Origin: Polyangium sp. 6x1
Lineage (GTDB): Bacteria > Myxococcota_A > Polyangia > Polyangiales > Polyangiaceae
NCBI RefSeq assembly: GCF_029946515.1
Contig: NZ_JARZHH010000024.1
Span: 1-64,000, forward strand
Reading direction: 5' to 3'
Length of the DNA: 64,000 nt
The position numbers and the translations under genes are program-made. Below the pieces are notes generated by a model that had not been told where the DNA came from, ran no database searches, and saw only the letters and a list, made by a program, of their open reading frames with translations. Every line of letters starts with the position of its first letter. Position 1 is the stretch's first letter. Positions 48,884 to 56,367 of the stretch are shown here, piece by piece.

Positions 48884-49657
48884 ATGGCCCACCCGAATTA
48901 CGTTTATCGGATCCTCCACCGGCCGGGCTCCCGCGCCCGCGCGCTGCTCAACGGAATCCCGCTCTACGATCGGGTCGTCACGCAGAACGTCGCGCCGTCG
49001 CAGCCCGTCACGCATTGGCTCGTGAACGGCGAGAACACGATCACGGTCGAGCTCTCCCCGGCCCCGCGCTCGCCGAACACGCCGTCCATGGGCGCGCATT
49101 TCGCGCTCCTCATTCTCAACGCCGAGGACCTCGAAAAAAAGGTCGAGAACCCGGTCTTCACGTGGGAATACCCGACGAGCCTGCAAGGGCTCGGTTTGCC
49201 GCTGGAGCTGCCGCTCGTGGGCGGCGGCGTCCTCCACATCCCGCACGACGTGCCGGAGCCGGCGTATCGCAGGGCTTTGCCCGAGGCGTTCCCCGAGGAG
49301 GGCACGCCCGAGCAACGCGCGACCGTGCTCGAGCTCTACGACGCGTTCGCCTCGCGCGACGCGGCGCGGTTCGAATCGGCGATGCAGCTCAAGGTGAGCG
49401 AATTCGAAAGGTTCTACGGCCCGCAGCCGCTCTCGCGGGTGCAGGCGCTCCAGCGATTGAACTCGCCCTGGGTGATGGAGCCCTTCGACGCGCACGATCT
49501 GCGCTTCGATCGGTACGCCGACGGTCGCGTGGCGTACGCGCGCCGCGCCTCGGGCAAACCCGCCGTCCGCGCGGTGAACCGCGACGAGCCTTATCTCGGC
49601 TGGGGCTCGAATTTCTTCATGACCCGGCTCGACGGCCGCTGGCGCATTTTCTGGTGA
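48884..49657 (+). CDS. Unknown protein of the VgrG operon
   Basis: A 257-aa protein. No family recognised. The first 80 residues (NYVYRILHRPGSRARALLNGIPLYDR ... HWLVNGENTITVEL) look like an immunoglobulin-type or carbohydrate-binding beta-sandwich; the rest (about 125-257) is helical then beta, ending WGSNFFMTRLDGRWRIFW, a pattern seen in NTF2-like/immunity-type folds. It lies between vgrG 3 and the PAAR-like gene. It may be an adaptor or an immunity protein, but with no direct evidence for either. Confidence 0.75.
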   Translation: MAHPNYVYRILHRPGSRARALLNGIPLYDRVVTQNVAPSQPVTHWLVNGENTITVELSPAPRSPNTPSMGAHFALLILNAEDLEKKVENPVFTWEYPTSLQGLGLPLELPLVGGGVLHIPHDVPEPAYRRALPEAFPEEGTPEQRATVLELYDAFASRDAARFESAMQLKVSEFERFYGPQPLSRVQALQRLNSPWVMEPFDAHDLRFDRYADGRVAYARRASGKPAVRAVNRDEPYLGWGSNFFMTRLDGRWRIFW

Positions 49658-49683
49658 CGACTTCGGGGTGAGGAGGACTTGCG

Positions 49684-51468
49684 ATGGGCGCGACCGTAAC
49701 GAACGAGGACCTCGGGGTTACCACGAAGACGAGCGATCACACGGCCGCGACCGTGGGGCCGACGGACGTCTGCTTCAATCCGCCGAAGACCGTCGCCGTC
49801 CCGCACCCGAATTACGTCACGACGGACAAGGCCGTCGAGCACACGAGCGGAAAGACGCTCTTTCAAAATGGCAACGTCGTGCGCGTCGGCGAGGCGATCA
49901 CGCCGAGCGACCCGGCGCACGGCGATTCCGGCGGCGGCGTGGCGAGCGGGACGTACCGCGAGGAGGCGCGCGCGACACGCGGCTCGCCGAACGTGCGCGC
50001 CGAGGGCAAAGCGCCGGCCCGCACAGACGATCCCACGACGCAAAACCACGCGAACACGACGGGGAAGATCTTCCAGAACGTGCCGCCGGGGCTGCTCGAG
50101 GACAACCCCGAGGAGTTCTTCAAGCGCTGCTCCTACGACACCTCGAAGATCAAGTGCGAGCATCAAGAGTTCGTGGAGATGCCGCAGATCGACGTGAAGC
50201 GCGGCGACACGATCACGATCGAGGCGAAACGCAAGAACGCCAAGGTGCCGGACGCGCCGCCCGACTGCGCCCAGCCGCCGCACATGAAATGGCGCGTCAC
50301 GCGCTCCGGCGGACAAACCGCCCTGGGCGCGGCGATCCCTCCGAAAGAGGAGGAGTTCACGGGCGACACGCTCACCGTGGCGGATTGGCTGCCCGAGCTC
50401 GCGACGCTCCCCGACACCGAGGTGACCGTCGACGAGTCGGACGCCGCGAAGCGGAGGGCGATCGCCGATAAAAACCGATACGCTCAGCAAAACGCCGCGG
50501 CGCGCGGCTCGTCCCGCGTCGAGAACCAGGACGGCCGGGCGGCGTATCGGCAGGTCGCGGCGGACCGCGAGCGCCGGGCGGCCGCGCTCGACGCCGCGCA
50601 GAAGCTCGCCGATTTCGCGCAGTTCCTCATCGCGTGGCGCGCGGCGCAGAACCCGATCCGCCTCACGATCACGGGCAGCGCGTGCAGCGGCACCGTGAGC
50701 TACGAGGTGCACGCGTATCCCGAGCACGAATACGAGTACGAGATCCCGCTCGAAGGCCTCGTCCAGGCCGGGCGCTGGATCAGCCGCGCGATGACCGTCG
50801 TCCGCAGCGTCGGTCAGCTCGCCAATATCCAGGTCGAGAACTCGCTCACGTGCCCCAAGGACGACGTCAAGATCACCCTCAAGTTCGAGTGGAAAGAGGG
50901 TGAGGACGAAGACGTCTATCGCATGGTCCGCGAGGCGTCGGTCAACGTCACGGGGACCTTGCTCGAATGGAAGTTCGAGGTCTCGGTCCCGCTCACGAAC
51001 TTCCTCGCGATCATCCCGGTCCTCGGGGGCCTCGCCGCGCGCGCCATCGGCTGGATCATCCAGCGAACCGGCTCCGAGGCGACCATCGGCATCGCCGTCG
51101 AGGTGACGCTCACGGCCGAGGCCACGCTGATGTTCAAGTGGACGAAGGCGCGGGGCTGGGAATGGGGGGAGGCGTCCATTCGGCTCCCCATCGATTTCAA
51201 GTTCTACCTGTTCGTCCGCATCCGGATCCGCGACTGGATGCACATGGAGGGGCGAGCCATCGTGCAGGCGGATCCCGCGCTCAAGCTCGAAGGCAGCCCG
51301 GCCGGCCTCGTGCTCAAGTCCGACAAGTTCGAGATCAAGGTAGGCTTCACCGGCATGATCCACATCGACGTCTGGTTCTATTCGTTCGAGCAAGAGGGCG
51401 AGTGGTTCCCCGAGAGCTGGACATGCAAGGTCGAAGAGGTCGACCTCTGGACCATCATCGGGAACTGA
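49684..51468 (+). CDS. PAAR-like (DUF4150) protein with long C-terminal domain, effector candidate
   Basis: A 594-aa protein. Residues 1-130 match the DUF4150 PAAR-like spike cap: PTDVCFNPPKTVAVPHPNYV, then KTLFQNGNVVRVGEAITPSDPAHGDSGGGVASG, whose conserved His/Cys cap VgrG. Residues 180-560 are unusual: a beta region, a long Ala/Arg-rich helix (about 250-320), then an amphipathic/hydrophobic hairpin LTNFLAIIPVLGGLAARAIG (around 437-460) and aromatic-rich strands (TLMFKWTKARGWEWG, IHIDVWFYSF). No nuclease, lipase or peptidoglycan-hydrolase motif is visible. A membrane-acting toxin or a structural extension are both possible. Stop and next start overlap as TGATG. Confidence 0.82.
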   Translation: MGATVTNEDLGVTTKTSDHTAATVGPTDVCFNPPKTVAVPHPNYVTTDKAVEHTSGKTLFQNGNVVRVGEAITPSDPAHGDSGGGVASGTYREEARATRGSPNVRAEGKAPARTDDPTTQNHANTTGKIFQNVPPGLLEDNPEEFFKRCSYDTSKIKCEHQEFVEMPQIDVKRGDTITIEAKRKNAKVPDAPPDCAQPPHMKWRVTRSGGQTALGAAIPPKEEEFTGDTLTVADWLPELATLPDTEVTVDESDAAKRRAIADKNRYAQQNAAARGSSRVENQDGRAAYRQVAADRERRAAALDAAQKLADFAQFLIAWRAAQNPIRLTITGSACSGTVSYEVHAYPEHEYEYEIPLEGLVQAGRWISRAMTVVRSVGQLANIQVENSLTCPKDDVKITLKFEWKEGEDEDVYRMVREASVNVTGTLLEWKFEVSVPLTNFLAIIPVLGGLAARAIGWIIQRTGSEATIGIAVEVTLTAEATLMFKWTKARGWEWGEASIRLPIDFKFYLFVRIRIRDWMHMEGRAIVQADPALKLEGSPAGLVLKSDKFEIKVGFTGMIHIDVWFYSFEQEGEWFPESWTCKVEEVDLWTIIGN

Positions 51469-52988
51469 TGCAGCGCCCCCGGCCGTTTCGCCGCATCCTC
51501 GTCGCCGAGTCCCCCGTGCGGAGGCCCGGCGAGCGTCGCGCCAAACCTTTGCCTTGCCGCGTCGGCGTCCTGCCCTGGGTCGTCGATCGAAATTGGCTCA
51601 CGATCCTCGTCGGGGCCACGTTCCGCTTCGATCCGAGCGCGGCGCTTCGGCCCGTCCCGCTCGAACCCGCGCCGCCGCGTCCCTTCTTCGCAGGCCCGCC
51701 CGCGCCGACCGAGGCGCCGCGCGTCGACGACTTCGTCCCGATGCGCCTGCTCGTCGATCTCACGCTGACGGGCCACGTCGAGGTGCTGCCGATGCCTTCG
51801 GGGACGTTCACGAAGGTCGCCCCGAGGAACGCCGCCATCGGCCTCGGCGAAAGGCGCGTGGGCTTCACGGTTCGCGCGGACGAACCCGGCCGGATCCCCC
51901 TCTGCCCGCCCTTCACGCAGCGCATGCAAGGGGGCACGATCGACCTCGGGCCCCAGCCTTGCCACGATGGATCGACGCACCATTTCCACCACCCGGAGAA
52001 GTTCGATCTGAGCGTGTATCAAGCCGCGATCCCCGAGCTTCGTTACGAGGTCGACGACGTGACGTCGATCCGGCTCGCGGGGATCTTTCCGGATCCCGAG
52101 GCCGCGCTCGATCTGGAGCTCCCGCGGCTCGTCCCGCGCGCGCTCGTGAATTACTCGCAGGCCCGGGTGCAGCGCGGCGACGTGCGGCTGTTCGTCGACG
52201 GGATCACGATCGATCTCGACGGGAGCACGGTGGATGTGACGTGGCGCGGGCTCGTGGAGACGACCGCGAACCCGCACGTCGACGTGGATCGGATCGCAAT
52301 CGGCTGGGCGCCGCCCGCGCGCTGGCACGAGGATCCGTGGGGCGCCTGGGACGATAACCTCCGCGAGCTGCCGCGCGGCCGGTTCCGGTTCGCCGTGGAG
52401 CGCGACGACGTCGTGCGGGGCGAGGAGCCGCCGAAGCTCAGCGAGGAAGAGCTCTTGATGGCGCGTTACGAGACCTGGGGGCACCCGAACGCCGCGGAGC
52501 CGGAGATGCTCCCGCACGAGGCCGCCACGATCGCGGCCGAGCTCGCCGAGCAACGCTGGCCCCGCGAGGAGGTCCTCCGGCGGCACGGGATCGACGATGA
52601 CGCGTGGGGGATCGAGGAGCGGGCCTGGGCGCAGCGGCTCGCGAGCGTGCGCGAGGAGCCCGATGGAGGGCCGAGCGCCGAGTACGCCCTCGCATACCAG
52701 CGCGCCTCGGACGCGCTCGCGACGCCACGCGAGGCGGAGATCACGGCCGCGGAGTACGTGGCGATCGCCGCGAAGATGAAGCGCGGCGATCCCACGAAGG
52801 TCCTCGCCGAGGCGAGGATCGGAATCGCGGGGTTTGGCCGGATCGACCGGCGCTTCCGGGCGAAGGCAAAGGCGGACAAGGCGTTCGCCGCGGAGCTCGC
52901 GCGGCTCCGCGCCGACGAAGAGGCGCGGCACGGCGGGCCGCGTGATCCCTCGAAGGTGGAGGAGAAGAGCTTGGAGGGCGGCACGTGA
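51468..52988 (+). CDS. DUF2169 protein with C-terminal helical extension
   Basis: A 506-aa protein. DUF2169 core about 20-310: NWLTILVGATFRFDP, FVPMRLLVDLTLTGHVEVLP, FTQRMQGGTIDLGPQPCHDGSTHHFHHPEKFDLSVYQA and the closing VDVTWRGLVETT, typical 'ELTWRA'-like. An extension (about 330-506) is helical and charged, ending in a basic region. ATG overlaps the stop of the DUF4150 gene (TGATG), so this adaptor is made together with the effector candidate and is probably its specific loader. It overlaps the next gene as GTGA. Confidence 0.86.
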   Translation: MQRPRPFRRILVAESPVRRPGERRAKPLPCRVGVLPWVVDRNWLTILVGATFRFDPSAALRPVPLEPAPPRPFFAGPPAPTEAPRVDDFVPMRLLVDLTLTGHVEVLPMPSGTFTKVAPRNAAIGLGERRVGFTVRADEPGRIPLCPPFTQRMQGGTIDLGPQPCHDGSTHHFHHPEKFDLSVYQAAIPELRYEVDDVTSIRLAGIFPDPEAALDLELPRLVPRALVNYSQARVQRGDVRLFVDGITIDLDGSTVDVTWRGLVETTANPHVDVDRIAIGWAPPARWHEDPWGAWDDNLRELPRGRFRFAVERDDVVRGEEPPKLSEEELLMARYETWGHPNAAEPEMLPHEAATIAAELAEQRWPREEVLRRHGIDDDAWGIEERAWAQRLASVREEPDGGPSAEYALAYQRASDALATPREAEITAAEYVAIAAKMKRGDPTKVLAEARIGIAGFGRIDRRFRAKAKADKAFAAELARLRADEEARHGGPRDPSKVEEKSLEGGT

Positions 52989-54016
52989 ACCGCACGGGCG
53001 CCATCGTGGGCGTGGGCATGGCGACGCCGCTCGGGCTCGACGCGAGGCAATCGTCCCTCGTGCTCCGCGCGCGCAAGCTCTCGCCGGGAAAAACGCCGTT
53101 CCGGGACCGGCGCGGGTTTTCCCTCGGGGACGTGCGCGCCAAGCGCATCGACGACGCGTGCGTCGGGCGCGCGCGCATGCTCGAGCTCGCGGCGCCGGCG
53201 CTCGCCGAGTGCGTGCGCGGGCTCGTGGGCTCGAAGGGCCCCTTCCCGCTGTTCCTGTCGCTGCCGCCGCGCCGCGCCGAGGCCGAAGAGCCGCTCGGGC
53301 CCGATTTCTTCGAGGCGCTCGGCAAACGCGCGGGCGTGCCGCTCGCGCCCGAGGCCTGCGAGCCTTTCGTGCTGGGACACGCAGGCTTCTCCGCGGCGCT
53401 CGCGCGGGCCCTCGCGTTCGTCGCGCAGGCCCCGAAGGACACGCGCGGCGGCCGGCCCTGCGCGATCGTGGGCGGCATCGACAGCCACCACGATCCCGTG
53501 GTGCTCGCGGCGCTCGACAAGGAGCGGCGGGTCCACGGCGAGGGCGTGTGGGACGGGTTCCTCCCCTCCGAGGCCGCGGCGTTCGTCGTGGTCGCGCCGG
53601 CGGGCTCTACGCCGGCACTCGCGCGCGTCCTCGCCGTGAGCACGGGCATGGAGCGCGAGGACGACGGCGGCCCGAACCCGCCGATCGGCGAGGCAGCGAC
53701 CGAGGTCGTCCGCGCCGTCGCGGGCGCCGTCCGCGCGCCCGTCCCCTGGGTTTTGCCCGACGTGAACGGCGAGCGTCATCGCGTGAAGGAGTGGAGCTTC
53801 GTGCGCATCCGCAACCGCGAGCAGTTCGACGACGACAAGACGATCGAGACGCGCCTCTGCGACGAGCTCGGCGACGTGGGCGCGGCGAGCGGCGCGGTGC
53901 ACGCGGCATACGCCTGCATGGCCTTCCGCCTCGGCTTCGCGCCCGCGCCCGAGGTGCTCGTCGCGCTCGCCTCGGAGGGCCCCGCGCGCGGCGCCTTCGC
54001 CCTGGGGGCGCCATGA
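52985..54016 (+). CDS. Ketosynthase/thiolase-fold pseudoenzyme of the VgrG operon
   Basis: A 343-aa thiolase-superfamily protein. The fold pattern of beta-ketoacyl synthases is clear: GAIVGVGMATPLG at the start, AIVGGIDSHHDPVVLAALDKERRV and GFLPSEAAAFVVV in the middle, and ELGDVGAASGAVHAAY near the end. The catalytic Cys position (where ACASG is normal) reads LGHAGFSAAL without Cys, and both catalytic His motifs are altered, so condensation activity is not expected. Similar KS-like proteins occur in type VI loci of myxobacteria. Its GTG overlaps the adaptor gene stop (GTGA) and its own stop overlaps the next ATG (ATGA). Confidence 0.82.
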   Translation: MNRTGAIVGVGMATPLGLDARQSSLVLRARKLSPGKTPFRDRRGFSLGDVRAKRIDDACVGRARMLELAAPALAECVRGLVGSKGPFPLFLSLPPRRAEAEEPLGPDFFEALGKRAGVPLAPEACEPFVLGHAGFSAALARALAFVAQAPKDTRGGRPCAIVGGIDSHHDPVVLAALDKERRVHGEGVWDGFLPSEAAAFVVVAPAGSTPALARVLAVSTGMEREDDGGPNPPIGEAATEVVRAVAGAVRAPVPWVLPDVNGERHRVKEWSFVRIRNREQFDDDKTIETRLCDELGDVGAASGAVHAAYACMAFRLGFAPAPEVLVALASEGPARGAFALGAP

Positions 54017-55788
54017 TGCTGCAAAGCTCGCCCGGGACGACGTCGACGCGGCCGCTGCTCGAAGGCGTCAGGTCCGCGCTCGAAGACAGCCTGCTCGCCG
54101 TCGCCGATCGCTCGGACGCGGCCGAGCTCGCCGAGGCGCTCCGCGAAGGGATCGCGCTCCTCAGCCGCCTCGTCGAAGGCGAGCCGCGCGACGCCGACGC
54201 GCTCGAAGCCCTCCTGCGCACGTCGACCGCGCTGAAGGCAGCACGCGAGCGGATCCCGCTCGACGAGGCGGTGGGAAGCCGCATCGAGAGCGCGGCGCGC
54301 TGGCTCGTGGATGCGAGCGAGCGGCTGCGCGGGCGGCTGCCGGCGCGTCCCTTGGGGGCGGGCGCCGAGGCCACGCAGACCGAGGAGTTCGTCGCGAGCG
54401 TCGGTGTCCCGCGGGCGCACCCGGTTTTCGTGCCGCCGCCGCGCGTGCTCTCGCGCGAGGAGGCGGCGGCCGCGGAAGGGGCGCGCGGAAAGGCCCTGCT
54501 CGAAGCGTCGCGAACCGCCGCAGGCGACCTCGCGCAGATCCGCGCGATCGCGCGGGAGTGCTTCGAGGACATCGCGAGCCTCGGCAGCCTGCGGAGGCTC
54601 TACGATCACGAGCCGTGGGTCGACGCCGGGCCCTTCGAGCAGCGCTTGCTCGACAACCTCGACGCGCTCGTCGCGCTCGAACGACCGCTCGATCCGGCCG
54701 CGCCCTCGCTCGGGCTCGTGGAGTCGCTCTTCGCGTACGCGATCGAGTGGGTCGTGCCCGATTTCGGCCGGACCTTCACGCTCGCCTTCACGCTCTCGTG
54801 CCTCGACACGGAGACGGCGATGCGCTGGGTCGTGCTGGCGCTGCGCCGCTCGCACCCGCGGACGTACCCGGCGTTCGTCGACGCATTCACGCTCGGCTCG
54901 AACGAGGCGATCGATCGCACGCTCGTCGAGCTCTGCCGCGAGGACGATCCCGCGCTGGTGGAGGTCGCGCTCGAAGCGATGGCGCGGCGCGGCCGCGTGG
55001 ACATGGCGAGCGCGGTGCTCCTGCTCATGCGGCCCTCGTCCTCGCCGACCCTGCTCGACAAGGCGATCGACCTCGCAGCGCGTTTGCCCGCGCAGGCGGC
55101 CACGCCGCTCCTCGCGCGTCTGCTCGACAGCGCCGAGCCCGACACCGCAGCAAGCGCGGCCGCAGCCCTCACCACGCTCGGCGACGCCCGCGGCCCGAAG
55201 CACCTGCGCGCGCTGCTACAGCGGCCCCGCACGGAGGAGCCCGCAGCCCTGCGCGCGCGCCGCATCGCGCTCGAATCGCTCTGTCTGCTCGGCAGCCCCT
55301 TCGATCGGAACCTGCTCGGCACCGAGGCGAGCCTCGATCGCGAGGGTTTGCCCTGGCTCGGCTGGCACGGGCACCCGGATCACGTGCCCGTGCTGATCGA
55401 AGGCATCCGCCGCGCAGCCGCAAACGGGGCATTCGACGAGGCCGATCGGATCGGGCACGCCCTCGAGCGGATCGGCGGCGGTTCGGCGCCGCGCCCAGGC
55501 GCGCTCGCAGGCGGCGACTTCGAGGAACGCCTCGCAGCGTGGCTGCGCGCATTCGAGGAACGAAGGCCGCTCGACAACCCCCGCATGCGCTTCGGCCAGC
55601 CGTGGACGCCGTCCGCGATCGTCACCGAGCTCTCGGCGCGCGGCACACGCCAGGGCGAACGGCCGATCCTCGCGCGCGAGCTCGCACTCGTGACCCGCAG
55701 GGCCGTACACCTCGACGTCGCGGGCTGGGTCGTCGTGCAGGAGCGCGCGCTCGCGGCCGCGCGCGACGCTCTGCCCCGACCAACTTGA
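54013..55788 (+). CDS. HEAT-repeat-like protein of the VgrG operon
   Basis: A 591-aa helical protein. The central and C-terminal parts (about 250-480) show HEAT-type units: DPALVEVALEAMARRGRVD, SPTLLDKAIDLAARLPAQAATPLLARLL, PDTAASAAAALTTLGDARGPKHLRALL, each about 30-35 residues. The first 150 residues are Ala/Glu/Arg-rich helices. This resembles TIGR02270-type proteins of type VI loci only in architecture. ATG at 54013 overlaps the preceding stop (ATGATG gives two possible starts, three bases apart). It is the last gene of the operon; the next gene converges ten bases away. Confidence 0.75.
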   Translation: MMLQSSPGTTSTRPLLEGVRSALEDSLLAVADRSDAAELAEALREGIALLSRLVEGEPRDADALEALLRTSTALKAARERIPLDEAVGSRIESAARWLVDASERLRGRLPARPLGAGAEATQTEEFVASVGVPRAHPVFVPPPRVLSREEAAAAEGARGKALLEASRTAAGDLAQIRAIARECFEDIASLGSLRRLYDHEPWVDAGPFEQRLLDNLDALVALERPLDPAAPSLGLVESLFAYAIEWVVPDFGRTFTLAFTLSCLDTETAMRWVVLALRRSHPRTYPAFVDAFTLGSNEAIDRTLVELCREDDPALVEVALEAMARRGRVDMASAVLLLMRPSSSPTLLDKAIDLAARLPAQAATPLLARLLDSAEPDTAASAAAALTTLGDARGPKHLRALLQRPRTEEPAALRARRIALESLCLLGSPFDRNLLGTEASLDREGLPWLGWHGHPDHVPVLIEGIRRAAANGAFDEADRIGHALERIGGGSAPRPGALAGGDFEERLAAWLRAFEERRPLDNPRMRFGQPWTPSAIVTELSARGTRQGERPILARELALVTRRAVHLDVAGWVVVQERALAAARDALPRPT

Positions 55789-55797
55789 TGCAACGAG

Positions 55798-56295
55798 CTA
55801 GTTGAGGCGCAACATGCGCCCGACGATCTTGTGCACGCCCTCGGCGCGCGACAGGATCCGCTCGGCGTACGTCTCGACCTCGCCGATCGCGCGCAGCACG
55901 ACGGCCGCGGTCTGCGCCGACAGCGAGAGCTCCTCGCCAGCTTCGAGCGAGATCCGCTTCGCCTTGATGGAGTAGCTCTCGGCCGCATCCACGCCGGGCG
56001 TGGGCTGCGTCCGCAGCGCGCCGATCACGACGAGCACGCCATCCTCGCCTTCCTCGACGAGCACGCGCTCGCGCCGCGCACGCGCGCCTTCGACCACCGT
56101 CGGATGCACCGACGGATCGAGCTTCGCGGGCGCCGTCGAGTTGCCGATCCCGAGCACGACGCCGTCCGCGTCGATCTCGTGGACCTCGGCCGTGAACAAC
56201 GCGGGTCGCGGGGCCGGCCCCGGCACGGGCTGGAGCCGCGGCCCTCGTTTCGCCGCCGCTGCTTCGATCCCGCGCACGTTCGTGGCACGCTTCAT
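55798..56295 (-). CDS. DUF6484/DUF3540-like type VI-associated protein
   Basis: A 165-aa protein. The first 90 residues after a basic start form an OB-like unit with ALFTAEVHEIDADGVVLGIG and VEEGEDGVLVVIGAL, which fits the DUF6484/DUF3540 pattern of small type VI proteins. Then come SISLEAGEELSLSAQ-like repeats (here KRISLEAGEELSLSAQTAAVVLRAIGEVETYAERILSRA) as in the VgrG beta-helix, ending in a helix IVGRMLRL. It probably attaches to a spike component. The first gene downstream of the 56368-58713 DUF2169 gene, 72 bases away on the same strand. Confidence 0.68.
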   Translation of the reverse strand: MKRATNVRGIEAAAAKRGPRLQPVPGPAPRPALFTAEVHEIDADGVVLGIGNSTAPAKLDPSVHPTVVEGARARRERVLVEEGEDGVLVVIGALRTQPTPGVDAAESYSIKAKRISLEAGEELSLSAQTAAVVLRAIGEVETYAERILSRAEGVHKIVGRMLRLN

Positions 56296-56367
56296 GGCTC
56301 CTCCAGAGACCTCGGATTCTATACGAATCGGCGGCGCATTCGGATCGCTTCCTCGCGCCTGCCGACG

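Noticed and set aside
46028-49495. 1155-codon minus-strand open frame
   Set aside because: Antisense to two vgrG genes and the following one; its repeats mirror the VgrG beta-helix repeats.
48884-49657. Immunity protein for the DUF4150 effector candidate
   Set aside because: Gene position and NTF2-like ending allow it, but it lies upstream of the effector with no signal or membrane segment, so it is kept as unknown.
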